Positions 34,840 through 49,997 are shown, numbered from the stretch's first letter. The stretch: 64,000 nt of DNA from Trichomonas vaginalis G3 (GCF_026262505.1 NC_067206.1:20791319-20855318); one strand, 5' to 3'. Numbers and translations: made by a program. The notes: generated from the letters alone by a model not told the origin.

Positions 34840-35367
34840 TCAACACTAGACAAAAACAATTATATTAGATGCACATGATTAACATCTCTTGGTCTGATGA
34901 TGTTTTTCAATTAAAAGATTATTATATACAGTTGAATTTACAAAATTCTTAATTCATAATTGCATGGCACAAGAGAGGTATGATCTGCTTATATGTTAAT
35001 GATAGATATACCATATTATTTCCATTACTATAAATAACTTAAAGAAATATATCTTCTAAGTGTATTTTTTGTTCAATTTTGTTTGAAAAAAAAATTAAAA
35101 CGCATTTCTTATCTTGTTTAGCTTTGATAAGTTGGATTAAATAATATTACTAAATACAAATCATGATAACAATTATATATCCATGCTAAATGCCTGAAGA
35201 TCTGGTGAAAATATTGAGATATGCCTCACTTCCATCATTTCGTCTTACCACATAAAAATATGTGATTTTTAAAACAAGTTAGCTGATATGCTTTTAACAA
35301 AACCGAATCAAAAGTATTCAAAAAAATCTGAAATTGTAAAATATCTTAATCAAAAATAAAGGGTTGA

Positions 35368-35726
35368 TCTTCATTTTCGGGATTTCAAAAAAATTTGGAA
35401 TTTCACCTCCCAAACACACAGATTGTCCAGTTCATTGGCATAGAGAATATCCGATTTCCAGTGTTTTACTCTGAATCTTATTAGTTAAATACCGAATTTC
35501 GAACATAAATTCATCAAAATCGAATAAAGAGACTACCAAAAACGACACAAATATAATCAAGTCACAATCATTTAACAGGAACTCCTTAAATGAAGATTTT
35601 TACAATTTTAATCTCTATATTTTAGAAAAAAATATGCTCAGTCACAAACACAATTACTATGTTATGGAACAAGGCATTGACACTCGAATCTCTGGCCAAT
35701 TCGAGGAACATCCAAAATTTCAATAA
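35368..35726 (+). pseudogene. Unassigned coding remnant (unit 4)
   Basis: Same two abutting frames as in unit 1. Confidence 0.35.
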
Positions 35727-35967
35727 TCTTATCCCACAGAATCCATAGCCCAAAAACTTTAATTTGCATAGTACATTTGAAGACGAATAATATTAGTCCA
35801 ATTTTTTTTAACTTTGAAATTTTCAAAGATACAAAATTTATTACATTTAGAATTAATGCATTAATATATGCATTTGTTCCGTACCGAAAATGAACTTTAC
35901 AAAAAGTGACATGAAAAGTCTTAATTACATTAAAGCCAAATGTAAACTTCATTGAGAAAAAGCAGTT

Positions 35968-37294
35968 TTGTCTCGTATTCAACGTAAAATCTTCAAAAGA
36001 AGACTAAACAAAAAGTGCTACACTGATAACAAAGATGAATTTCACATGGAACGCGATGATTCAATAACTGCAGAGTTGCGACATACAATTGCGGAAAATG
36101 TATGGACAACCACATGTAATGGTGGAGAACCATCGTATCTTTCAGAGGTCGAATTACTTGATTTTTATGGTGAAATCAATCAAAGAGCAAAAGGTCTTGC
36201 ATGTGAAAAGGTAATCGAAGCTTATCAGATTGCCTACGAATTACTGGAGTATAGATACAGCAGAGCTTTATATCTAGCTGGCCTTGTTCATCCAGACGAA
36301 TTTCCAACAAGAGGAAAAAGAATTGTTTACTTCGCTAGAAGTATATCTCCCCTCAAGATCATGGTTAAACAGAGTTTGCTCTGATCTCAACATTGAGATC
36401 AAAAGCTCAAAAGAAAATGAGGAAAAACGAGCAAAGTACTGTAACACAGCAACAGTTGCTAACTTCTTACATTAATTTCAGTATACGGCAGGAATTGATC
36501 CATGGAATAAGTGGAGTATTTATGAAACATCTCTGCTTCATCAAAGCGTTACAAAGTTATCTGCACTGAAAGCAACCCTCCTTTAACCAAAGAAGAGCAT
36601 GAATTTGTGCTTGTTACTAGTATCTTCCCATATAATTCTGAAGGATACCGGATGAAACCATTTATTATTGTTCCAGGAATATAAAATTGTTCACAGGAAC
36701 TCCGCTCCGTGAGAGCATTCCTTACAGGACAATCTTATGGATGGATGACAAAGAAGATATGGGATATCTTTAATTTAACTTTTATTATCGAAATCCAGAG
36801 ATATCGCTCAAGTCTTGATGCTATCACAGCAGCTCAGCATAATATCGTATTCGGTGATAATCATATCAGCCGAGTAAGTTATTTTACTTGCAAACTTTTG
36901 AGTCTCTTCAGAATTGAACTCTTGACATTTCCAGCTTACTGCACAGTAGTTCTCCAGTTATTTGATGTAGGATGTGCAGCATCTTTGAGATCAAAGAATA
37001 ACAGGTTAAAATATGTTCCGCTTTACACATATGAGCAAGATAATTTATCAAATACCCCAAAACCAAGGTTAAAAATTGTAAGAATTTTAATTGATGCTTG
37101 TGATTAAGTCAATGCATCAGTATGGTATTCATCCGTGGAACCCAGATAAAGCCTTATCCAACGAATTAACAAACAAAACATCAAACGCAATACCAAATCC
37201 CACATATATATTTAATTCTTCTTGCAAAAAATTAACATCTGACGCCGAATTACTTAAAATTGCGCAATTTGAAGCAATCAAATTCAAACATTAA
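35968..37294 (+). pseudogene. Decayed pogo-like transposase (unit 5)
   Basis: Same broken state as unit 1. Confidence 0.8.
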
Positions 37295-38346
37295 ATCAAG
37301 CACTGATAGTTATTGTAACAAATATTTCGAATTATTTAGATTATTATCCTCCAAATACAAAAATTCTCAGCAAAGGGATGAAATTGAGTCAATTTAATGG
37401 AGCAAAACGAAGTGAGGTGAAATTCACCACTTTGACACCTCGTATTTTTCAGATATATCGATTAATATTGAGTTTTATTGGGATGGAAAACATACTGAAA
37501 AACCTGCAATATCAACACCTTTTTATATAATATTGAATAAATAAAAATTTGTTTTTATTTTCCAAAAAGATATATGATACATTTTTATTATACAGGTTAA
37601 AAACTGTCTAGCTTTTGCTTTTAGTGCTCGACCAGAGGCATACATTGAAAATACAATCCTCTCCATGGTTTTTGTGTAGGATCTGATCTTCTCAAAACGA
37701 TGATATTGACTATTATTATATGAATTGAATGTATTTATGAATATTTCGAAATTTTAATATAAATAATTTATTAAAAATAAAAATTGAACGTAAGTACAAA
37801 AAATATAATTTGAAAGCAAATTAAAAATTAACGATACGATAATTTGGAACTTTTACCTTTTGCCAATAAATATAAAAATAAAATTTTGGGAATTGGAACT
37901 TAAGAGTAGAGAGACCTTTGTTGATATGTATGAGGCTATGTATTTATGTGTAGATCTGAGTAAGCTTGGTTATCATATAGCGGTTTCTGATGAAATTGAG
38001 AACCTCGGAGACCCAAGACCTTTGTTGATATGTATGAGGCTATGTATTTGTGCGTAGTCATTAAACCCATTCTTGCAAATTAGAATATTATTTTATTTGT
38101 TATATTGAGCTTTCTTCCTGATAATTTGCATATCTTCAAAATCATTAAAGTAAGTAAAATCAGTTGTTTTTTCGGTGATTAATCTTAATTCTTCGCATTA
38201 TATTTCTTTTTTTTGAAAAATCTTACTGTTTGGGGAAATTCTCTTTGCGAAATCTGTTGGCCTGAGGATTATCTGGTTGAATAAAAATATGTTCAATTCC
38301 CCTTTCGCATAATAATTAATGAAATTGTGTTTTATTTTCGAGAGTG

Positions 38347-38650
38347 TGCAAAACGTTCCCACTTCTTGAGAGGTACGTTTTGCAAATTTTTTTCTTTCAT
38401 ACATAGAAGATTTTTGGAAGATGATTGATCTCTACATGATATTATATCATATTTCTACATTGAGTCCTTAACAATATTAAATTGCAGGGTTTTCAAATCA
38501 AAAAACTAACTTTCGCTCTTTCAGGTCAAATCAGCAAGGCTCTTCTATATAGGTGTTGGATATATTATCAAACTGAAATGAAACTTTCCAGAGATGTCCA
38601 TAAAATTATTTTGCAAAACATCCCTCTCAAAAAGTGGGAACGTTTTTGCA
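38347..38650. mobile_element. Fold-back element (unit 5)
   Basis: Inverted ends as in unit 1. Confidence 0.5.
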
Positions 38651-39299
38651 ATTTTTCTTTATTTTTTGTACCATTATCGGTCCATAGAGCGAAATGGGGA
38701 CCAGGTATTGTGCTTAATGCACGTTTGAGTACATTTGTTGTATACTCTGCAGTTTTCTGAGAAAAAGATTATGAGTGATCTCGTTTTTTCTTAAAGTCAT
38801 TTTTTTCTTATCAAAAAAAATTAAAATTACGTAAAACTATGACAAAATTACGTAATTCACAATTTTAATGCTGAAAAATAGGAATATAAGCTTATAATAC
38901 TACAGGTAGATTGAGCATCGATGCGCGCTAATGCCAACATGATTAATTTGAGTCGGTTTTATATATTATTGGAAATTAATCACAAATTGTCCATGAATAT
39001 AAGTTATATTCTTCGATATTATGAGTTAATGAAGGCTACAATATTTGTAATCATGATTGGCTAGTTAAAATCTATTAGAATAAAAGAAATTGTAATTTAA
39101 TAATATTGAATTGACATTTTAAATAATTTGAGGTCTAATCCATTATGAGTATGGTTATTACAGGTCACTTATTATTATTCTTTGATATACAAAGAGTTAA
39201 AACGATTTGGTAATGAGATATTGTAGAAAATAAAAATAACTGTAATCTATTGAAACTGATAAAAAAAATTAAATCCATTTATTTTTTATTCATATGTTA

Positions 39300-39647
39300 T
39301 TATTGATGAGAATTAGATTCATTTAAAATTGAATACATATTTTTGAGAGAGTCAAAAATTTCAGGATCGATTTCATCTTCGCATTCATCCAAATATATTC
39401 TAAGCTCGGAATTTTCAAATGCATTCAAAATATTGGCAAAGTTTTCTTTACAAGAAGAGTTAAATAAAATTTCTTGTAAACAATTAATAATAAATTTTGG
39501 GTTAAATTCAACAAAATCCGAAAGAATTTCAAACACCTTTTCAAATTTGTCATTAAATATCGAAAGGGATATTGAATCTTTTATGATAATAGCGATGAGG
39601 ATATTTATCAAAATTTCCTTATTTTTGAAGAGTGCGGGATAAATTTG
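39300..39647 (-). pseudogene. Helical-protein gene fragment (unit 5)
   Basis: Full-length version without a start codon. Confidence 0.42.
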
Positions 39648-39754
39648 TCAAGTGTCACTTTTCAATAACCTTAAATTACGCTGTTCTAATTTTTTAAAAA
39701 ATAACCTTAAATTATATTTGAAGAAATTATGTCTATGATATATGTTTTATTCTA

Positions 39755-40755
39755 GAATCTTGGAGTTTTCATGCACTACACAAGAGCTCCAAGGTTCCAA
39801 GAGTGAATGCTCAATAGCAATTATAGAGATGTACCTTTTCAAAATGACTTTTACTGATTAAATTTAATCAATAGAAGACATTTTGAAAAGGTACCTCTAC
39901 AATTAGATATACAAGAGATTCAAAGCTTCATTTCAGATAGATTTGAAACTTTGAAACTCTTGGTAGATTTTGAGTGAATGCTGACAATCATCTTTGAGAA
40001 GGTTTTCTTAAAGAAAACCTTCTCAAAGAGGTTTCTCAGGAGCCCTGAGGCTCCCTTTCGTAATGATTGGGAGCCTTGGGGCTCCTGAGACGAAGAATGG
40101 CTTCGCCGAATCTTTGATCAGCAGAGGCCAAATGAAAAGGCCTCTACTGATGGATTCTCAGGAGCCCTGAGGCTCCCTTTCGTAATGATTGGGAGCCTTG
40201 GGGCTCCTGAGACGAAGAATGGCTTCGCCGAATCTTTGATCAGCAGAGGCCAAATGAAAAGGCCTCTGCTGATGGATTCTCAGGAGCCCTGAGGCTCCCT
40301 TTCGTAATGATTGGGAGCCTTGGGGCTCCTGAGACGAAGAATGGCTTCGCCGAATCTTTGATCAGCAGAGGCCAAATGAAAAGGCCTCTGCTGATGGATT
40401 CTCAGGAGCCCTGAGGCTCCCTTTCGTAATGATTGGGAGCCTTGGGGCTCCTGCAGCAGAGTATCGCTCCGCTCCATTAATTTTTTTTAAAAAAAAGTGC
40501 CGTGTGGCAAATTTGTCCTGTTCCCTCTCCTAACACATAACTCCACAACTACCCAAGTACTATATTGCCACTCCTTCCCGCATTGCATTTGAGAAACATT
40601 AAAAGTGGCGACAAGTGCACTTGCCATGGCATATTGTTGCGCGTATATACTACTTCTAATGAAAGAAGCAGTATATACGCGCAATTCGAGTGAGATTGCA
40701 GCAGAAAGTCGAGAAGAGAGCCCTTTCTTAAGGTTAGGACTCCCTTCTCGACTTT
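39755..40755. repeat. Hairpin island (unit 5)
   Basis: All seven hairpins as in unit 1. Confidence 0.85.
40035..40453 (+). repeat. 122-bp hairpin minisatellite, 4 modules (unit 5)
   Basis: Stem B variant order A-G-G, as in units 1 and 6. Confidence 0.95.
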
Positions 40756-40774
40756 ATTATACAATGAAATATAA

Positions 40775-41005
40775 ATCATAGTATATTTTTGTCACTTTTC
40801 ACATCGTATTACCCCGATAGAAACAAAACAAAACGACTTTCTTGATATATCAATAAATGGCACGGATAATTTATTGGATGCATTGGAAAAATATTTTAAT
40901 ACATATCCTATTGAGCAAAATCGATTTCAAAAAGATGAAATATTAGAATGGCCCAAGTATTTAATCATACAATTAAACTTTCGTAAGACGAAATGGTGGA
41001 AGTGA
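40775..41005 (+). pseudogene. Ubiquitin-specific protease fragment (unit 5)
   Basis: Same open fragment as unit 1. Confidence 0.55.
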
Positions 41006-41214
41006 AGTGATGTTGAAACCTTGATATTTCCTCGAAATTTCTACAAAACATATATTAGACATAAAGCATATATCTTATTTTATTAAGAATGTTGAATAAT
41101 AATATTATTAAATATTAAGCTTTAAAAAAGCTAATTAAATTCAAAAATGAATATATATTATTATTGGATAAATATTAATCAGAACAAATGATTTTTTTAT
41201 TAATGCTATGTAAT

Positions 41215-43621
41215 AAACAGAAATTCATCAAAAGTGACAGCTCTCAATTTTTGACATTTGTAAATTCTAAATTGAATGAGAAAAATGAAATAACACTAAG
41301 CATAATACAATATTCTAGATTTAATTATAATTAGGAAAAAGTTAGTTTTGAGAGTACTTTTCATAGGCATATAGAATGAAATCTTCTGAAAAATAATATC
41401 ACATAAACTCATATTATTTTCTAATATATAACTATTTTATATAAAAATCAAATTCAATGATCTTAAAAGCGAAGGATAAACCTCAAAATTTACGAATATA
41501 ATGAGTGGGAATATAATGCTTATCTATCATAAAACCATATGAAATATCAATTTTTGCTTTACGCCTAATTTTTGACGACAATTAGCAAAAAATGTTAAAT
41601 GTTAACACTCAGTCCATTTGAATATGAAAAATAAAATTGACTTTGATTAAATGTTTTTATTTATCATGCAATTCTTCTTGCGACCAAAGATTTGAATAAA
41701 AGTTCAAAAAATAAGATAGCTTAAAAAATAATATACGGTAGTGTTTACTAATAGATGAATAGTATATAAATTCTATTAAAATGGATTTGATCCAAAAAAA
41801 TATATAAAATTTGATCATAAATAAAATCGTTTTAAATTACTTCTTCATTTAAATTATAACAATTATTTTTGATTTTTATTTATCATCCACATTCAAATTT
41901 GAATCTTATCACAAAAGAAGGACCACTTTTATGACTACTGCCAAATCTATAAACAGAGAATGGCTATTTGAAGCTAAAAGAAGAATAGAAGAAGGTGAAT
42001 ATTACAAAAGTGTGGGAAAGGAAGTTGAATTGGAAAATGGTAAAATTAAATTGAATGTTGCCGAAAATACAATAAGAAGAGCATTTCAACTTCAAGAAAT
42101 CGAATTACCAAAAGTTAGTCGCGGCAGAAAACCAAATCCACCAACATTTGAACAAAAACAATTAATTAATTCTTGTGTTTCACAATATAAAGGAGGAATT
42201 TCAAAAACTTATTTATTGATTAAAAGGTTTCAAAATATTGTTCAAAATCCCGATTGTGAGAAAGAAAAAGAAGAAATTGCAAAAGAATTTGAAAATATAG
42301 AAGATTTGACAAAAGATCAAATTTTTGACAATTTACAAAAAATAAAGCCTCATCAAGTGGAAAAATTTATGATGGAATCAGGTTTATCTTCAAAAAGAGA
42401 TTACAAACCAGCAGATCCACCTACCAAATATCGTGCCATATCAAAGAATTTGATATGGCACTGCGATATTCATTACCTTCACGGTAATGTTTCTTTTCCA
42501 TTCTTTGCCATATTAATGATATGACACGTAAAGTTCTCAAAACTAAATTATTGAAAAACAAGTCTTCCAACTCAACAGCGAATATTTTAAGAAAACTTTT
42601 AGAGGAGTTTATCCCTTACTGCATCTGGACCGATAACGGCGGTGAAAACCGCGGTGAATTCGGCCAGGTTATGCAGGAAAACGGAATAGTTTGGAAGCAC
42701 ACCTTGCCGTATATGCCAAGACAGAACGGCAAGGTGGAGCGCCTGTGGCCAAGCTTAGAAAAGTTTTTGCCAGACGAGTTGGATGATATTCAACAAATCA
42801 AGGACTCAGTTCAGCAGTTCATTGAAAAATACAACAATACACCACATTTATCTCTCGATATTAATCCAAAAACGAATAGTAATTACACTCCTAACGAATT
42901 ATTCGAAGTTTCAAAATTTTGGTACGAGCCAGAAATGCAAAAATGGGAGTTATATATCAAAGAGGAATGGGTTTTAGCAAAATTTGAATAATTACATCAT
43001 TTTAAATGACTTCTAAACAATTTTATTTATGATCAAATTTTATATATCTTTTTGGATCAAATCCATTTTAATAGAATTTATATACTATTCATCTATTAGT
43101 AAACACTACCGTATATTATTTTTAAGCTATCTTATTTTTTGAAATTTTATTCAAATCTTTGGTCGCAAGAAGAATTGCATGATAAATAAAAACATTTAAT
43201 CAAAGTCAATTTTATTTTTCATATTCAAATGGACTGAGTGTTAACATTTAACATTTTTTGCTAATTGTCGTCAAAAATTAGGCGTAAAGCAAAAATTGAT
43301 ATTTCATATGGTTTTATGATAGATAAGCATTATATTCCCACTCATTATATTCGTAAATTTTGAGGTTTATCCTTCGCTTTTAAGATCATTGAATTTGATT
43401 TTTATATAAAATAGTTATATATTAGAAAATAATATGAGTTTATGTGATATTATTTTTCAGAAGATTTTGTGTTCTTCTTCAAAATTTTATTTTTTATTAA
43501 AAAGAATCTTTACGAAATATACATTTACTTTAATTAATATTTAAAAACGTGCTCTATCAAAAGTTCCAAAAATTCAATATTATAGCTTTTCTGAGGTGTC
43601 ACTTTTGATGAATTTCTGTTT
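41215..43621 (+). mobile_element. Integrase transposon, copy 5 (gene broken)
   Basis: Long arms at 41379-41832 and 43015-43467. Confidence 0.75.
41931..42991 (+). pseudogene. DDE integrase, copy 5 (about one break)
   Basis: Broken independently of copy 4; otherwise as in the intact copies. Confidence 0.75.
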
Positions 43622-44150
43622 TCAACACTAGACAAAAAACAATTATATTAGATGCACATGATTAACATCTCTTGGTCTGATGATGTTTTTCAATTAAAAG
43701 ATTATTATATACAGTTGAATTTACAAAATTCTTAATTCATAATTGCATGGCACAAGAGAGGTATGATCTGCTTATATGTTAATGATAGATATACCATATT
43801 ATTTCCATTACTATAAATAACTTAAAGAAATATATCTTCTAAGTGTATTTTTTGTTCAATTTTGTTTGAAAAAAAAATTAAAACGCATTTCTTATCTTGT
43901 TTAGCTTTGATAAGTTGGATTAAATAATATTACTAAATACAAATCATGATAACAATTATATATCCATGCTAAATGCCTGAAGATCTGGTGAAAATATTGA
44001 GATATGCCTCACTTCCATCATTTCGTCTTACCACATAAAAATATGTGATTTTTAAAACAAGTTAGCTGATATGCTTTTAACAAAACCGAATCAAAAGTAT
44101 TCAAAAAAATCTGAAATTGTAAAATATCTTAATCAAAAATAAAGGGTTGA

Positions 44151-44509
44151 TCTTCATTTTCGGGATTTCAAAAAAATTTGGAATTTCACCTCCCAAACAC
44201 ACAGATTGTCCAGTTCATTGGCATAGAGAATATCCGATTTCCAGTGTTTTACTCTGAATCTTATTAGTTAAATACCGAATTTCGAACATAAATTCATCAA
44301 AATCGAATAAAGAGACTACCAAAAACGACACAAATATAATCAAGTCACAATCATTTAACAGGAACTCCTTAAATGAAGATTTTTACAATTTTAATCTCTA
44401 TATTTTAGAAAAAAATATGCTCAGTCACAAACACAATTACTATGTTATGGAACAAGGCATTGACACTCGAATCTCTGGCCAATTCGAGGAACATCCAAAA
44501 TTTCAATAA
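44151..44509 (+). pseudogene. Unassigned coding remnant (unit 5)
   Basis: Same two abutting frames as in unit 1. Confidence 0.35.
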
Positions 44510-44750
44510 TCTTATCCCACAGAATCCATAGCCCAAAAACTTTAATTTGCATAGTACATTTGAAGACGAATAATATTAGTCCAATTTTTTTTAACTTTGA
44601 AATTTTCAAAGATACAAAATTTATTACATTTAGAATTAATGCATTAATATATGCATTTGTTCCGTACCGAAAATGAACTTTACAAAAAGTGACATGAAAA
44701 GTCTTAATTACATTAAAGCCAAATGTAAACTTCATTGAGAAAAAGCAGTT

Positions 44751-46077
44751 TTGTCTCGTATTCAACGTAAAATCTTCAAAAGAAGACTAAACAAAAAGTG
44801 CTACACTGATAACAAAGATGAATTTCACATGGAACGCGATGATTCAATAACTGCAGAGTTGCGACATACAATTGCGGAAAATGTATGGACAACCACATGT
44901 AATGGTGGAGAACCATCGTATCTTTCAGAGGTCGAATTACTTGATTTTTATGGTGAAATCAATCAAAGAGCAAAAGGTCTTGCATGTGAAAAGGTAATCG
45001 AAGCTTATCAGATTGCCTACGAATTACTGGAGTATAGATACAGCAGAGCTTTATATCTAGCTGGCCTTGTTCATCCAGACGAATTTCCAACAAGAGGAAA
45101 AAGAATTGTTTACTTCGCTAGAAGTATATCTCCCCTCAAGATCATGGTTAAACAGAGTTTGCTCTGATCTCAACATTGAGATCAAAAGCTCAAAAGAAAA
45201 TGAGGAAAAACGAGCAAAGTACTGTAACACAGCAACAGTTGCTAACTTCTTACATTAATTTCAGTATACGGCAGGAATTGATCCATGGAATAAGTGGAGT
45301 ATTTATGAAACATCTCTGCTTCATCAAAGCGTTACAAAGTTATCTGCACTGAAAGCAACCCTCCTTTAACCAAAGAAGAGCATGAATTTGTGCTTGTTAC
45401 TAGTATCTTCCCATATAATTCTGAAGGATACCGGATGAAACCATTTATTATTGTTCCAGGAATATAAAATTGTTCACAGGAACTCCGCTCCGTGAGAGCA
45501 TTCCTTACAGGACAATCTTATGGATGGATGACAAAGAAGATATGGGATATCTTTAATTTAACTTTTATTATCGAAATCCAGAGATATCGCTCAAGTCTTG
45601 ATGCTATCACAGCAGCTCAGCATAATATCGTATTCGGTGATAATCATATCAGCCGAGTAAGTTATTTTACTTGCAAACTTTTGAGTCTCTTCAGAATTGA
45701 ACTCTTGACATTTCCAGCTTACTGCACAGTAGTTCTCCAGTTATTTGATGTAGGATGTGCAGCATCTTTGAGATCAAAGAATAACAGGTTAAAATATGTT
45801 CCGCTTTACACATATGAGCAAGATAATTTATCAAATACCCCAAAACCAAGGTTAAAAATTGTAAGAATTTTAATTGATGCTTGTGATTAAGTCAATGCAT
45901 CAGTATGGTATTCATCCGTGGAACCCAGATAAAGCCTTATCCAACGAATTAACAAACAAAACATCAAACGCAATACCAAATCCCACATATATATTTAATT
46001 CTTCTTGCAAAAAATTAACATCTGACGCCGAATTACTTAAAATTGCGCAATTTGAAGCAATCAAATTCAAACATTAA
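44751..46077 (+). pseudogene. Decayed pogo-like transposase (unit 6)
   Basis: Same broken state as unit 1. Confidence 0.8.
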
Positions 46078-47129
46078 ATCAAGCACTGATAGTTATTGTA
46101 ACAAATATTTCGAATTATTTAGATTATTATCCTCCAAATACAAAAATTCTCAGCAAAGGGATGAAATTGAGTCAATTTAATGGAGCAAAACGAAGTGAGG
46201 TGAAATTCACCACTTTGACACCTCGTATTTTTCAGATATATCGATTAATATTGAGTTTTATTGGGATGGAAAACATACTGAAAAACCTGCAATATCAACA
46301 CCTTTTTATATAATATTGAATAAATAAAAATTTGTTTTTATTTTCCAAAAAGATATATGATACATTTTTATTATACAGGTTAAAAACTGTCTAGCTTTTG
46401 CTTTTAGTGCTCGACCAGAGGCATACATTGAAAATACAATCCTCTCCATGGTTTTTGTGTAGGATCTGATCTTCTCAAAACGATGATATTGACTATTATT
46501 ATATGAATTGAATGTATTTATGAATATTTCGAAATTTTAATATAAATAATTTATTAAAAATAAAAATTGAACGTAAGTACAAAAAATATAATTTGAAAGC
46601 AAATTAAAAATTAACGATACGATAATTTGGAACTTTTACCTTTTGCCAATAAATATAAAAATAAAATTTTGGGAATTGGAACTTAAGAGTAGAGAGACCT
46701 TTGTTGATATGTATGAGGCTATGTATTTATGTGTAGATCTGAGTAAGCTTGGTTATCATATAGCGGTTTCTGATGAAATTGAGAACCTCGGAGACCCAAG
46801 ACCTTTGTTGATATGTATGAGGCTATGTATTTGTGCGTAGTCATTAAACCCATTCTTGCAAATTAGAATATTATTTTATTTGTTATATTGAGCTTTCTTC
46901 CTGATAATTTGCATATCTTCAAAATCATTAAAGTAAGTAAAATCAGTTGTTTTTTCGGTGATTAATCTTAATTCTTCGCATTATATTTCTTTTTTTTGAA
47001 AAATCTTACTGTTTGGGGAAATTCTCTTTGCGAAATCTGTTGGCCTGAGGATTATCTGGTTGAATAAAAATATGTTCAATTCCCCTTTCGCATAATAATT
47101 AATGAAATTGTGTTTTATTTTCGAGAGTG

Positions 47130-47433
47130 TGCAAAACGTTCCCACTTCTTGAGAGGTACGTTTTGCAAATTTTTTTCTTTCATACATAGAAGATTTTTGG
47201 AAGATGATTGATCTCTACATGATATTATATCATATTTCTACATTGAGTCCTTAACAATATTAAATTGCAGGGTTTTCAAATCAAAAAACTAACTTTCGCT
47301 CTTTCAGGTCAAATCAGCAAGGCTCTTCTATATAGGTGTTGGATATATTATCAAACTGAAATGAAACTTTCCAGAGATGTCCATAAAATTATTTTGCAAA
47401 ACATCCCTCTCAAAAAGTGGGAACGTTTTTGCA
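47130..47433. mobile_element. Fold-back element (unit 6)
   Basis: Inverted ends as in unit 1. Confidence 0.5.
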
Positions 47434-48082
47434 ATTTTTCTTTATTTTTTGTACCATTATCGGTCCATAGAGCGAAATGGGGACCAGGTATTGTGCTTAA
47501 TGCACGTTTGAGTACATTTGTTGTATACTCTGCAGTTTTCTGAGAAAAAGATTATGAGTGATCTCGTTTTTTCTTAAAGTCATTTTTTTCTTATCAAAAA
47601 AAATTAAAATTACGTAAAACTATGACAAAATTACGTAATTCACAATTTTAATGCTGAAAAATAGGAATATAAGCTTATAATACTACAGGTAGATTGAGCA
47701 TCGATGCGCGCTAATGCCAACATGATTAATTTGAGTCGGTTTTATATATTATTGGAAATTAATCACAAATTGTCCATGAATATAAGTTATATTCTTCGAT
47801 ATTATGAGTTAATGAAGGCTACAATATTTGTAATCATGATTGGCTAGTTAAAATCTATTAGAATAAAAGAAATTGTAATTTAATAATATTGAATTGACAT
47901 TTTAAATAATTTGAGGTCTAATCCATTATGAGTATGGTTATTACAGGTCACTTATTATTATTCTTTGATATACAAAGAGTTAAAACGATTTGGTAATGAG
48001 ATATTGTAGAAAATAAAAATAACTGTAATCTATTGAAACTGATAAAAAAAATTAAATCCATTTATTTTTTATTCATATGTTA

Positions 48083-48430
48083 TTATTGATGAGAATTAGA
48101 TTCATTTAAAATTGAATACATATTTTTGAGAGAGTCAAAAATTTCAGGATCGATTTCATCTTCGCATTCATCCAAATATATTCTAAGCTCGGAATTTTCA
48201 AATGCATTCAAAATATTGGCAAAGTTTTCTTTACAAGAAGAGTTAAATAAAATTTCTTGTAAACAATTAATAATAAATTTTGGGTTAAATTCAACAAAAT
48301 CCGAAAGAATTTCAAACACCTTTTCAAATTTGTCATTAAATATCGAAAGGGATATTGAATCTTTTATGATAATAGCGATGAGGATATTTATCAAAATTTC
48401 CTTATTTTTGAAGAGTGCGGGATAAATTTG
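48083..48430 (-). pseudogene. Helical-protein gene fragment (unit 6)
   Basis: Full-length version without a start codon. Confidence 0.42.
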
Positions 48431-48537
48431 TCAAGTGTCACTTTTCAATAACCTTAAATTACGCTGTTCTAATTTTTTAAAAAATAACCTTAAATTATAT
48501 TTGAAGAAATTATGTCTATGATATATGTTTTATTCTA

Positions 48538-49538
48538 GAATCTTGGAGTTTTCATGCACTACACAAGAGCTCCAAGGTTCCAAGAGTGAATGCTCAATAG
48601 CAATTATAGAGATGTACCTTTTCAAAATGACTTTTACTGATTAAATTTAATCAATAGAAGACATTTTGAAAAGGTACCTCTACAATTAGATATACAAGAG
48701 ATTCAAAGCTTCATTTCAGATAGATTTGAAACTTTGAAACTCTTGGTAGATTTTGAGTGAATGCTGACAATCATCTTTGAGAAGGTTTTCTTAAAGAAAA
48801 CCTTCTCAAAGAGGTTTCTCAGGAGCCCTGAGGCTCCCTTTCGTAATGATTGGGAGCCTTGGGGCTCCTGAGACGAAGAATGGCTTCGCCGAATCTTTGA
48901 TCAGCAGAGGCCAAATGAAAAGGCCTCTACTGATGGATTCTCAGGAGCCCTGAGGCTCCCTTTCGTAATGATTGGGAGCCTTGGGGCTCCTGAGACGAAG
49001 AATGGCTTCGCCGAATCTTTGATCAGCAGAGGCCAAATGAAAAGGCCTCTGCTGATGGATTCTCAGGAGCCCTGAGGCTCCCTTTCGTAATGATTGGGAG
49101 CCTTGGGGCTCCTGAGACGAAGAATGGCTTCGCCGAATCTTTGATCAGCAGAGGCCAAATGAAAAGGCCTCTGCTGATGGATTCTCAGGAGCCCTGAGGC
49201 TCCCTTTCGTAATGATTGGGAGCCTTGGGGCTCCTGCAGCAGAGTATCGCTCCGCTCCATTAATTTTTTTTAAAAAAAAGTGCCGTGTGGCAAATTTGTC
49301 CTGTTCCCTCTCCTAACACATAACTCCACAACTACCCAAGTACTATATTGCCACTCCTTCCCGCATTGCATTTGAGAAACATTAAAAGTGGCGACAAGTG
49401 CACTTGCCATGGCATATTGTTGCGCGTATATACTACTTCTAATGAAAGAAGCAGTATATACGCGCAATTCGAGTGAGATTGCAGCAGAAAGTCGAGAAGA
49501 GAGCCCTTTCTTAAGGTTAGGACTCCCTTCTCGACTTT
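48538..49538. repeat. Hairpin island (unit 6)
   Basis: All seven hairpins as in unit 1. Confidence 0.85.
48818..49236 (+). repeat. 122-bp hairpin minisatellite, 4 modules (unit 6)
   Basis: Stem B variant order A-G-G. Confidence 0.95.
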
Positions 49539-49557
49539 ATTATACAATGAAATATAA

Positions 49558-49788
49558 ATCATAGTATATTTTTGTCACTTTTCACATCGTATTACCCCGA
49601 TAGAAACAAAACAAAACGACTTTCTTGATATATCAATAAATGGCACGGATAATTTATTGGATGCATTGGAAAAATATTTTAATACATATCCTATTGAGCA
49701 AAATCGATTTCAAAAAGATGAAATATTAGAATGGCCCAAGTATTTAATCATACAATTAAACTTTCGTAAGACGAAATGGTGGAAGTGA
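49558..49788 (+). pseudogene. Ubiquitin-specific protease fragment (unit 6)
   Basis: Same open fragment as unit 1. Confidence 0.55.
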
Positions 49789-49997
49789 AGTGATGTTGAA
49801 ACCTTGATATTTCCTCGAAATTTCTACAAAACATATATTAGACATAAAGCATATATCTATATTTATTAAGAATGTTGAATAATAATATTATTAAATATTA
49901 AGCTTTAAAAAAGCTAATTAAATTCAAAAATGAATATATATTATTATTGGATAAATATTAATCAGAACAAATGATTTTTTTATTAATGCTATGTAAT

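Larger units (their letters stand above)
26952..35855 (+). repeat. Macrosatellite unit 4 (complete, 8904 bp)
   Basis: Five minisatellite modules. Carries several private differences, in the pogo remnant, the integrase and the left long arm. Confidence 0.95.
35856..44638 (+). repeat. Macrosatellite unit 5 (complete, 8783 bp)
   Basis: Four minisatellite modules. Shares an extra A in an A-run of the left long arm (near 41725) with unit 6 only, so these neighbours are close relatives. Confidence 0.95.
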